From contig JAANYP010004869.1 of assembly GCA_020465985.1 (NCBI GenBank), forward strand, positions 930,001 to 994,000: a DNA stretch of 64,000 nt. The letters run 5' to 3'. Under the pieces are notes generated by a model. It had not been told where the DNA came from and did no database searches. It worked only from the letters and a program-made list of their open reading frames with translations. Shown one piece after another: positions 24,183-35,315 of this stretch. Origin of the DNA: Centrapalus pauciflorus. Lineage: Eukaryota > Streptophyta > Magnoliopsida > Asterales > Asteraceae. The translations under genes and the position numbers were made by a program. Position 1 is the stretch's first letter. Each line of letters begins with the position of its first letter.

Positions 24183-27100
24183 ATGAGAATGTCTGTTCTT
24201 CCGCACAATCACGTCACAACTTCACTCTCATCATCCACCTCTGCCTTCTTCGCTCAAAATACCTTCGATGTCGTAAGGTATACATCTAATTGCCCTTTGT
24301 TTTTAGTAGAATTTGCAGTTACTATTCGATTAGTGGCTTGCTTGTTTCGTTTTATCTACTTCTTATGTGAAAGATGAAAATGGTCGGTTTTATTCTTCAG
24401 TTATATATCTTCGTCTCTTTGCAGAATTCAAATTGTAAGCGTACCTCATAAAAAGGCGGGGATTTGTAAATGTGTAGCTACTTCGCCGACTGAACAGACT
24501 GGTAAGTACTCATTTTGTTTGTATTATTATTCTTTGATTGAAGGAGGAGGCATGCAAAACATCGAACTGAGGGTAGACGTAGACGGAATGTAGATGCTCG
24601 GTATCCACAATTTGAATAGATACATCACAGTTGCTTTGGTTAAGCACCAACATATCACCATTGATTGTCTACGTTGATTTAGTTTGGTTTATCCATTCAA
24701 TTTAATGATTGTTATTGTTGTACGATAGTACTTCAAATCGTACTATTCAACATGATTGTAATGGTTGAATGATTCTACATCAAACAATAAAATCAACATT
24801 TAATTGGTGAAAAGGGTCAAAATAATGCTCATCTCTATGGTGCTTCTGGATGATAGGGTAAAATTAATTCATGTGGTAGATGTTAAGTTGTATGTAGTAC
24901 AGTTTGATTTTATAATTGATTGAATTTTAATTAGCATACTGCTATTTGATTGGCCGAACTTTTCCGTGCATGTGTTTCTATTTCTGCAGCTTACAAGACA
25001 AAAGTTTCCCGCAACGGGAATATTGCTAAACTTCAAGCTGGTTACCTCTTTCCAGAGGTTTGTATCATCACTGTTGCATGTAACTTTAGTAGCATACGTG
25101 CATGTTAAACTGTTGTTGTTTCTTTGGAGATGAGATTATAATTTTAAAATATATTTCATGTGCTGTATTACAGATTGGTAGAAGGAAGGCTGCACATATG
25201 TTGAAATACCCTGATGCACAAGTGATAAGCCTTGGAATTGGTGATACTACTGAGCCTATTCCAGAAGTTATTACTTCTGCCATGGCAAAGGTAAGATCAC
25301 ACCTTGCTGTAATTTGACTGTTTTCATCTCTGGATGGATATATGGGTTTTCTTTTTCTCAAAGAGGTATCCCATGTATAGTCTCTCTCTTATTGGACATC
25401 ACCATGAAGGTTAGTTTCGTAATCAAGCAGATGCACACGAAGGGTTAAATATATTATTTTACCCATCAATTGGTTTGTTGACAAGTGTCATACATTGTAT
25501 ATGCAACTTAAGATCTGTAAATAGCATAGAGCTGTCCCATTGCCTGCCTGCCTCTCACTCACTTATTAATTTACTCTGTTTCATGGTCCCGTTTATTTGT
25601 TTGCAGAGAGCACTCGCCTTATCAACTGTTGAGGGTTACAGTGGATATGGAGCCGAACAAGGTGAAAAGGTATGTATAATTGATTGTCTTCATTGATTTT
25701 AGTTAATATAGATGAAAACTTTGGACTGTTATGATTACTATATCCTTATCCAAACAACTTTTATCACATGCTTGTGCGGGAGGTTAATTTGTGTAATCTC
25801 TGATCGTATACCATTGAGAAATTTATCTTACAATGACAGTTGACATATACATGTTTTTATGTTCAGCAACTGAGAGCCCGACTTGCTTCTACGTTTTATG
25901 CAAACCTTGGCATAGAGGAAGATGACATATTTGTATCAGATGGTGCAAAATCTGATATTTCTCGTCTTCAGGTTTGTGTTTAGTTTACAACATTGCATTT
26001 TTTTTTTTTTTTTGCATTTGTTGTTACCTTTTAGTGGAAACTTCTCGGTTAGTGAGGTTTTTTTCTTGTTAGGTCAATATCATATATATGGTTCATTACT
26101 CTTAAAGACAATGGCATCATTAATGATTATTCTCTACTTTTTTCTCTGGTAGGTCATGTTTGGGTCTAACGTTACAATGGCAGTGCAAGATCCATCATAC
26201 CCGGTAACCAATCCATAATTCTGCATTGATTAAGATTTATAAGAGTCAAAATTGAAGGTTGACAAGTCACTTGGTGCTTCTACTGTACTTACTTATTAAG
26301 GCAAAACCTTGAGATGCTAAATGGAAGAATATAGTTTCGTAAAGAATGAAGTGCTGCAATACCAATGCTCTTGCAACGTAATTTTCAATCTTCATTTCCC
26401 TTTGCAGGCTTATGTAGATTCAAGTGTCATTATGGGTCAGACAGGGCAGTTTCAAAAGGATGCTGAGAAATTTGCAAATATCGAATACATGAAATGTACT
26501 CCAGAAAACAATTTCTTTCCTGATTTATCTAAAGTTTCTCGAACAGACATCATATTTTTCTGTTCCCCTAACAATCCAACGGGGTCTGCTGCATCAAGGG
26601 AGCAACTGATTCAATTAGTAAAGTTTGCCAAGGACAATGGGTCTATCATAGTTTACGATTCTGCATATGCTATGTATGTATCAGGCGACACCCCTAAATC
26701 CATCTTTGAAATCCCTGGAGCCAAAGAGGTATGACAACAACTATCGGCATATGGCTCGGACTTTTAAAGACGTGTCTCACTTTTAAGAGCTGGATGCTCA
26801 GATAAATGATATTTTCCATATGTTTTTTGCGCCCCAAAAAAAGAGCATGGATTGGACTTTGTTTGAGCAAGATGCACAAGATAACCTGTTTCTCTTTTTT
26901 GGAGTGTTGCAGGTTGCAATTGAAACGGCTTCTTTCTCTAAGTATGCTGGATTTACCGGAGTTCGTTTAGGTTGGACTGTAGTTCCGAAGGAACTTAAGT
27001 ATTCAGATGGATTTCCAGTGGCAAAAGACTTCAACCGCATTGTTTGTACTGGTTTCAATGGTGCGTCAAACATTGCTCAGGCTGGTGGCCTTGCATGCCT

Positions 27101-28083
27101 TTCTCCTGAAGGTCTTGAGGTTAGTTAATGGCGGTAGCAACTAGCACCACATTTGTTATTTTGGTTGAAGAGAATATTTTGTCCAAAAGAAAGGGCATTC
27201 TTGAGCTTGTGTCTCAGTTTGGCAACCCCTGCCTGTGGTTAGCCTGATCCAACTTGACTTTGTGAGCTGAACTTGAGTGCAGCCTGGCTTACACTTATCA
27301 ACTCAACAAACCTAAACTATGTTAGCTACGAGCCGGACCCTTACTTTATTCTTTTAAAACACCAATACTAACTTCAGATGGACTTTTATTCAGACATCTT
27401 TTGTGATAGTTTATTTCAAAATCCATTAAAAGGATTTGGCTTAGTTTTTTAAAAGCCAACATAGATTTAGCCTATATAGCCGTATAATTCATGCTGAATT
27501 GCCAAGGATGAAAGCTTGAGCCCCTTGAAAGAAGGTGATGTGGATTTGAGCCAAGGCTTGAGTTTATACAAAAGCCCATAGGAACCAAAATCCTATATGG
27601 GTTGTCTCAACCTTTAGGCAAGTTGAACCCAAGCCTTAGCTTCTTGAGCTGGGAAAGTTATGGGATGAGTAAATGAGTTGATGGCTCAGCTAACTTTCTT
27701 GTCAATTTACACACAATGGTCCTTCTTAAGCATTGCTTCAAGGCATGCCTATGGTAGTTCATATGATAATTGTATTTCTAATATTCCAGGCTATGCAAGA
27801 AGTGGTTGGGTTCTACAAAGAAAATACTCAGATTATAGTGGATACATTTACTTCACTAGGTTTTAAAGTATATGGAGGAAAAGATGCCCCATATGTGTGG
27901 GTTCACTTCCCAGGTCAAAGTTCATGGGACGTCTTCAGTGAGATTCTTGAGAAGACACATGTTGTGACCACACCTGGTAGTGGTTTCGGACCTGCCGGTG
28001 AAGGTTTCGTTAGGGTCAGCGCTTTTGGGCACCGGAACAACGTGTTGGAAGCCTGTCGAAGATTCAAGGAGCTTTACATGTGA
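24183..28083 (+). CDS. DAP: LL-diaminopimelate aminotransferase, chloroplastic
   Basis: PLP enzyme of plant lysine synthesis that converts tetrahydrodipicolinate and glutamate to LL-2,6-diaminopimelate in plastids. Ten exons (24183-24277, 24425-24501, 24990-25057, 25174-25290, 25607-25669, 25867-25971, 26153-26203, 26408-26728, 26913-27119, 27790-28083) give 465 residues with frame kept at every GT-AG junction. Residues 1 to about 57 are Ser/Thr-rich and fit a transit peptide. Visible motifs: SLGIGDTTEPIPEVI, EGYSGYGAEQG, CSPNNPTGSAAS, YDSAYAMY, and SFSKYAGFTGVRLGW with the PLP lysine at about residue 309. It closely follows Arabidopsis AGD2 (At4g33680, 461 aa). The related ALD1 is less similar as I recall it. 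Start is the first ATG; a second in-frame ATG follows two codons later. Confidence 0.95.
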
Positions 28084-28625
28084 GAAGAGCAAACCTTCAT
28101 ACAACCATCCAGGTTTTGTTGCTGACATCAGGCCTTTATGTAATATTAGAGTTACTTTAGAATGTGAAAATTGCTTGATGTCTGCAGAGGTCAGGTTTAT
28201 TTGTAATTTAAAAGATATTTAAATTGGCTTAATTGAAGATCGTCACATCCCAGACCCATTTCACCATATTTATTTGGTGAAATGTGATGATGCACTCTGG
28301 GGCCATGGTTTCATCATTTGATTGTCAGGTTTATTTATATATAAAAATAAATATTCTTGATTAAATATCTAAATATGAATGTTAAACCGTTTCTTATCAT
28401 CATTTCACTTATTTTGATTGTTTGATTAATCGTACATGCATGTAAACTTATTTGACTCGTCCACAAAAATACATATTTCAGTAGTCAAAAGTCAAATAAT
28501 CGAAGCATGCCAAATAAATATGATAAATCACCTTCCTCAAAACATTTTTGGCAACAAAAAATTTATTAGTACAGCTCGTGGAGTAGATATGATGATTGAA
28601 ACATATCAATCTTTCATAATTCAGA

Positions 28626-31600
28626 TCATTTATCTGCACACCTTATATTCTCTTCAACGTTAATCCGAGCCCTTTTCACACTCCAAGCACTAAGCTCCGA
28701 GATCTGAATGCTTTCTGTTCCATTGTTAAATGCCAACAACCGGGCTTCTTCTCCAATGGCCAGCTTCGGGTAAACTCTGGCCGTAATACAGCTCTTTCCT
28801 CCTCCACCAAAGCTCTCAACGATCGAGTGATCAATCTGTTAAACATCTCATATCTATCAAACAAACCATGTACATCAATGAAAAAGAAACAACTAGCTAG
28901 CTAGGTTTTCTCACCAAGGTTCTCAGTGAAATTTCATCTTGTTGAGGATCTATGTCCACAAATGCTCCGTAAGTAGTCTTGTCGAGTCCATTTCTTGTCG
29001 AAGACCTGGAATATATACACATGTGTGTGTTGAACACATTAATTCGTTTGTTAGCATTTGAATACATTGAGGCACTAGAAGAGTACTGACCGGCTTTGAT
29101 CACTACACATTAGCACAGTGTAATTTCCGTTCTTTTGGAGAACTCTAAAGAAGATTGCAGTTTGTTCGGTTAAGTCTTTGGAAGCAAAAGCTAACAGTCC
29201 AAACGGTCCGAATTTGCCTTTGTTTGATGCATCCGTTTGGCTGCAGATAAGCTGTGGATCAATCCAACTTTGGTCCAGTTCTTCAGCCTCTTCTAAATTA
29301 GCCAGTTTGAATGAAATCTTCACATCAGCCTTTCAAATAAACAACACCTTCATGTTAGTGCAAAACAAGACTGAAAACGATATTTAAGTTGACTTATCAA
29401 GACTTCATGGCTAACCTGAGATGCGGTTATGCCTGTAACTTCTCGTAATGATCCAGCTTCAAGCCTCTTATCTCGAAAACTAACCTCCTTCTCGTGCAGC
29501 AATTCAATTTCCTCAATTGGCCATTGAATGAGCTGCTTCTGTTTTTGGTCGAGCCAAAGACTCCTTGGAAATGACTGCATATATGAAATATGTCGTTACA
29601 AACGAAGTTATGATTTCATACAAAGCAAAACCGAAAGGGTATATAAGCATAGTAATCTTTGATTACATGGAGTCCGGACCATCCTTTAGCGATATCATCT
29701 GCTTCAGAATCAGACTCGTTCACCCAAGCCATCAAGATCCTTCGGTTTTTCACTGGGTCAAAGAATGACTTGGAAGCATAGTATTTCCCATAATCATACC
29801 TGAATGTACCGAGTGTTAATTCATTTTGAGGAACATAGTTTTCTTTCACAGGACTGTAATTCCCGATCATGTAGTAGTCTCTCCCATAATCAAATAATCC
29901 CACCTTTAACACATGCTTTACTCTTGAATTTACGACAGATGTATCGACACCCTTTGTGCTATCAACCGACACCGGAAAGAAATCAGGACATTCCCATATT
30001 CCGGTCCCTGCAACCTCATGAAACGGGGAATCATGTCTACTCCAATTAACAAAGTCAGAAGATTGGTAAAGAAACGCGATTCCCGTCTTATCTTTCTGGC
30101 TTCCCACAAGTATTCTCCATTTTCCGTCTTCAGCAAGCCAGGCTGTGGTTGGGTCTCTGAAGTCATCAGGTTGAATCCCATCGGGCAGGTTTATGACTGG
30201 ATTCCCAGTATACTTGACCCATTCTCTAAGATAGGGATCAGATGGGTCCTTTGGGACGGCCAAGTTCTGGACTTGACGGTTATCGGAATCAATTCCGGTG
30301 TATAATATAACAGGCTTGTTTCCGGGGAGGATTGTGGCAGAACCGGACCAGCAACTGTTGATGTCGAAGGGTTCAGTCGGAGCGATAGCAAGGTCTAAAG
30401 GGATCCAGTTAATCAAGTCATGTGATACAGAATGTGCCCAATACATTTGATTGGAAAAAAGTGGACCAAATGGGTTGTGTTGAAAGAAGAGGTGGTATAC
30501 TCCATTGTAGTACATTGGTCCTGGATGAATATGCATGCATATCTACCATCAGCAGAAATATATGCAATCAAGTTATCAAACTACTAATGATTACGCTCAA
30601 TTCAGGGTGAGATGCAGGGTTCAAATTTTCTTGGATTCTCGGGTTTTGAATCGATTTCTCTATTTTTTTTATGGCTATCATTTCTGGGTTTATTCGTATA
30701 CACAAAGAATGTTGATCAAGTTATTGAGGGTTTCATCGGTTACGATTTTGAGTTTTTTTTCTTTTAATGATATTTTCTTTAACAATCATAAGTAAGGGAT
30801 CCAGACAAAACATAATGACATTTATCATGCCCTTCCCAAAAAAGGTAAATGTTATTTTTTAAGCGAAGAAACTTCAAAGTTGGCTAAGATCTTAATTTTA
30901 TGGTTGGTTGGCAAAAAAAAAAGAGTTTTCCATATGAAATATTTTTCTGGATTTCTTGCATACGTATTTACCAGTTATTTAAAATTAAAAAGTTGCGTTT
31001 TAAAGTTGGGTGCTTGAAATAATGGTTTGTTATTTCACCTTTTTTTTTTTTTTTTTTTTTGCGTTTTCATGTTATTTTTTTTATATATAAGCCCTCAAGT
31101 TAATTTTTCCTTTTTAGTCTAGTGAAATTTGGACATTAGACCAAGTTATAACTAATAAACCGTGTTTTTAAAAACTGAAAAACTGGTGTTTAATGTTTAA
31201 ATTTCACTAAACCAACAAGTTCTGAAAAAAAATACTAGAGACGAAAATGCTAAAAACATGTTAGTTTTTTTTTCCATAATAAACCCTGAAACAACTCAAC
31301 AAAAAGAAACTGATTGTGTAAGGTGTAAGGTGTAAAGTAATATTAAAAGAAGAAACTGAAAGACGTGTGACTGAGACTGACCGTTTGGATCTGTTGGCAA
31401 CATTGAATGATCCGCCATGTTCATCGTCACAAATCAATGGATAAATCATCACACACCGCACGTACAGGAGGAAATAAGTGAAGAAAAACGAAAATGGAAA
31501 AGAAAAAAAGTCACCGTTCATCCAGTTTTGGGGAGGCTGGAAGTGAAACGCCGTCCGGTAAGGCTGCTGCTCCGACGACGTAATACGGTTGGATCGGACA

Positions 31601-31665
31601 TGGCAGAAGTAAAGCACCAGAAATATTACGGAGAAAATAGCACTTGTACTTGTACTTGTTCCCAT
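28626..31665 (-). CDS. GH32 cell-wall-type invertase or fructan exohydrolase
   Basis: Seven exons (31665-31515, 31390-31382, 30520-29667, 29574-29416, 29329-29091, 29005-28915, 28835-28626) encode 570 residues, normal for plant GH32. Exon 2 is 9 nt and codes the DPN of WMNDPNG. The N-terminus (MGTSTSTSAIFSVIFLVLYF) is a signal peptide. Catalytic residues: Asp51 nucleophile, Asp176 of FRDP, Glu230 of WECPDFFPV. The Pro after Cys marks the cell-wall/exohydrolase group. WSGSAT is at 111-116; the C-terminal beta-sandwich holds GPFGLLAFAS and FVDIDPQQDEISL. At the position of Asp239 of Arabidopsis cwINV1 this protein has Phe263 (LKVGLFDYGRDYY), and the Lys242 position is Gly. Loss of that Asp is known for fructan exohydrolases and defective invertases, so I favour exohydrolase. 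Secreted or vacuolar location is not decided. Confidence 0.93.
31023..31286. repeat. Dispersed foldback-type repeat, copy 2, in GH32 intron 1
   Basis: The ends TGGTTTGTTATTTC and, inverted, GGGTTTATTATGG are similar. The interior shares AGTGAAATTTGGACATTAGA with an inverted partner, and the whole matches the repeat at 548-830. It lies between the mini-exon (31382) and exon 3 (30520), so it lengthens the intron that must be spliced to retain the mini-exon. Confidence 0.5.
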
Positions 31666-31819
31666 CTGAATCTGATTCACGAGCGAGCCGAGCTTCTCAA
31701 ATCCAAAAGTGATGAAAATAGTCAAATAACAAGTAGAGCAGTAGTAGTATTTGTTTTGTATTTCCCTCTTCTGGTCCCACCACAAACTATGCTTCTGTTG
31801 TACTACAATATTAATTAAA

Positions 31820-32340
31820 CTATGGTCGTTGACGTCGCAATCCTACCAAGTCATTTCGAGTAGGATCGACGTGAGATCATTTTTTAATAAGATCGGACGT
31901 AGGATCATCAGATCGTTCTTAGGATTGTAGGATCCGTTACTGGTCCGATGTTACCTTTTACTCGATCCGGACCCTTTTAACCGGGTTCCCATGTGATCGT
32001 TTACCGATTCGATCCAACATTTTACCTAAATCTAACCATTTTATCCATTATGATAGTATGTTAAATTATAGGATGTATGATTGGTTGACTTTTTTTGAAG
32101 GATCATAAACATTTTAAACATGAATGTACGTTGTTTTTTTGTTTATTGTATTAATATTTGATGTGTTATATAATTAATTTATAATATAAAATCACAAATT
32201 ATAGTACCTTGAAAAAAATTAAAAAGTAATGATTTTGTGGTAGGATCTTACGATCTCAATCCGATCCTACAATTTCGATCTTGCATAAACGAAAACAATC
32301 CTAAGTAAGATTTCAATCTTGACAATCTTGAGTTAAACAA
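31820..32340. repeat. GATC-rich repeat upstream of the GH32 gene
   Basis: Variants of TAGGATCG, GGATCGTAG and CGATCCTAC recur on both strands at 31840-31990 and again at 32235-32310. The spacing and inverted copies suggest a decayed MITE of about 0.5 kb. Termini were not resolved. Confidence 0.35.
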
Positions 32341-33160
32341 TCTTTAAACTTTGAAATCCATATCTATGTATACTGACAAAACAAAATAATTGTTGTCACG
32401 TGTTTGCTCTTTCGATTCTCCTGAATTTCGTTTTTTGCTCATTTTTTAAAATATAACTTTCTTAATTAACTCATCAAGTTTATTTAAAAAAAATTTTAGA
32501 ATATTAAATACTAACTTATATAATTAAATGATTTTAAAAACTCCCTAAGTTAACCTCAAATTTAACTTAAAATATTATATCTAGAATGATCTAATTGATT
32601 TATATATTTTTTATTGTTTTTTAAAGCTTTTAACTAAATGTTACATGGTTAGTTGTTTATTAAATGTATAAAATTTCAAAATCTAATGTCATTCTTAAGA
32701 TTTTTACATTATATTTATTTTAAGATCATGTCACCAATCGTAATTCGTTTTAAATTTTCGTTCATTATCAATTAAATAAAAAAAATATCATATATAATAA
32801 TATGATTTTAGGTTATTTATCACTGATAACTAAAAACAAATCTAAATATGATAAATGTAACACTATAATAAGCTATAACAAAATACTATTGTTTTTAAAT
32901 GTATAAGCAAGCATATTCTAAAATTGATTAAGTTTTTATTATTATATAATTAATATTTTTAATATGTTTAAATCTTTGATATTTATTTCTTTTATATAAT
33001 CAGAATATAACAAATTTGATATATTATGATAATATTTAAGTTATTATATTTAAAAACAAATATTAATTACATATATTTCAATAATCTAAGTATTTATAAA
33101 CTAACGATAATACTATTTATAGATGGAGAGAGATCCAATCTTAATGTGTAAACTGTTTTT
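32341..33160. other. AT-rich intergenic DNA, no gene
   Basis: No coding exon, RNA gene or transposon terminus was recognised. Confidence 0.5.
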
Positions 33161-33235
33161 ATAAACTAATACATAAATGGTCATCGTGGTTTATGTTATT
33201 ACACTAGCAGTTCTTACTTTTGAAAACATTGCATG

Positions 33236-33855
33236 TAGGGGTGTTCATGGATGGTTAAACGAACCGAAATCGTATTTCGGATGGTTAACTGAAGATATCG
33301 GTTTGAGGATTTCGTGAACCTAAACCTAAAAAGTCGGTTAACCGAAAATAGGTTAACCGGTTTTTTCGGTTCGGTTACTCGTTTAACCAATTAACCATTT
33401 TTTATTAGTTAATTAATTTTAAATTAAAATTTTCAACAATTAGTTTATAAAAACTTCAAATTTATAAGATAATAAAAACAAGGAAATAAAACTACAAATT
33501 ATCTACACAAAATCTCTAAAAAATTGAACATTATATTTAAAAATCTAATAGAAACAAAAAAAAATATTTTATAAACTTTCTAAATTAAATTATTCTAGAG
33601 TAATTTATCGTTGTTTTGAATTTGAAGATTAATATAGAATAATAAATAAGTTATAGTTCTAATTATTGATGGAATAAATGTTGATATTTATAGACATAAA
33701 AGTTAAAATTTATAAAATTAATTTTTTTTTTCGGTTAACCGTCCGTCATTAAAATCTTGAACCTAAACCTAAACCGAAACCGAAAGTTTTTTCCGGTTCG
33801 GTTAACCTCAAAATCGGAACGGTTTTTCGGTTTCGGAATTTTTTGAACACCCCTA
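33236..33855. mobile_element. hAT element inserted in a MULE arm (620 bp)
   Basis: Perfect ends TAGGGGTGTTCA and TGAACACCCCTA are flanked by an exact 8-bp duplication, ATTGCATG (33228-33235 and 33856-33863). The subterminal regions are rich in GGTTAACCG and ACCGAACC variants. The middle is AT-rich and non-coding. Confidence 0.92.
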
Positions 33856-34149
33856 ATTGCATGTGGTTAGTCCCTCATGCTAATGGACGTTAGATGTCAC
33901 CGCTAGTGTGAGGGTAATTTCGTCTTTTTACCTCACAGTGATCATTTGTAAAACATAACAGAACTCAATATATTTTTAGTTTTAGTTGTTTGTTATTTAT
34001 TTAATTAAAATTTGTTTATTATAGATTTATTATTGTTAGGAATTATATTTTTAATTTCAATAAAATTTTAATTTACACTTTTTAAGTTTTTGTAAGCTTT
34101 TAGATTAATTTTTTTAAAATTTATTTCCGATATATTATATATTATAAGA

Positions 34150-34930
34150 AAAAGAAAGTTTCGACCAGTTCCCGCTTTTAGTTTTTTCAAACGAAAAATA
34201 CTACAAAGCGTTTCATAATTTAGATTTTCAAATATAAAAAACTAAGAAATCTTTTAAATTTTAGTTTTGTTGGAAAAAAAACTTCTAACCATTCCCTTTT
34301 ATTAGTTTTTTTCAAACAAAAAAAGATATGAATCAAACTGTTTCTAAAGTTATCCAAACATAAAAGATTACAAACCATTTCGTTTTTTAGTTTTTTTCAA
34401 ATGAAAAAACGAGTCATTTCAAACATACTAAGAAATACTAACCATCACGAGTTTTTTTTTTCATTCGGAAAATTTTAAGTTTAGAATGATTCATTGGTTT
34501 TTCGTTCAAAATAGCAAGATGGTTAGTAGTCTTTTTCATTTGAAAAAACTAAAAAGCGAAATTATTTGTAATTTTTTATGCTTAATAAATGAAATGGTTG
34601 GCAGTTTTTTACTTTTGAAAAAACTTCAAAACATGATGGTTGGTTTTTTTGTCATTCAGTAATGTAATAAAAGGGAATTAATTAGAGTTTTTTTCGTTCT
34701 AAGAAACTAAAACCAGAATGACTCATCGTAGTTTTTTTCATTCGGAAATAACAAAAAAACAGAATGGTTCGTATATTTTGTTCAGAATAAATAAAAAAAA
34801 CAAACAGATTCGTAGTATTCTTGTTCGAAAAAACTAGAAAATCAAAATGATTTGTAGCTTTTTTGTTCCGAAAAAGTAAACTAACGTAATGGTTTGTAGT
34901 ATTTTTTATCTGAAAAAATAAGAATAAATT
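34150..34930. repeat. Degenerate palindromic tandem array, about 70-100 bp units
   Basis: About nine diverged units share AGTTTTTTTCAAATGAAAAAAC, itself a short hairpin, joined by AACCATT/AATGGTT-type spacers. Both orientations of the spacer occur. The array occupies the interior of the MULE-like element at 33165-35315. Confidence 0.6.
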
Positions 34931-35315
34931 GAATTTTTTTTTTCCGTATAATATTAATTGTATATCATGTAATCGAAATAAAAATTAAAAAATAATCTTA
35001 AAAGCTTATAGAAAAATTAAAAAATCATAATTTAATACTTTTAATAAAATTAAAAAATATAATCTCTAACAGTAATAATAAAATAATTAAAATAATAATA
35101 AATTAAAACCAAAAGCATATTACAAAATTTCACAAACAGTCCATGTGCTATGTTTCACAAATGGTACATGTGAGGTAAAAGTCGTAAATTACCATCACAC
35201 TAATGGTGACATTAAACGTCTGTAAGTATAAGGGACTGACCAAATGCAAGGTTTTCAAAAGTAGGAACTGCTTATGTAATAAAATTCTTTAAAAAACCAA
35301 TATGTAATTCAAGAC

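Larger units (their letters stand above)
33165..35315. mobile_element. MULE-like element with long inverted repeats, interrupted by hAT
   Basis: The left arm (33165-33235, continuing at 33864 to about 33950) and the right arm (about 35150-35315) are inverted copies. They share AGTTCTTACTTTTGAAAAC/AGTTCCTACTTTTGAAAAC, then GTCAGTCCCTTATAC-like, GACGTTTAATGTCACC and TGTGATGGTAATTT segments. A hAT insertion (33236-33855) splits the left arm. The outer 40 bp are diverged and no exact 9-bp duplication was found. There is no transposase frame. Confidence 0.6.

Noticed and set aside
31261..31785. 174-codon frame starting upstream of the GH32 signal peptide
   Set aside because: The frame reads through the exon 1 donor into intron and extends upstream of the natural Met. 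The spliced model gives the family length and the WMNDPNG motif.
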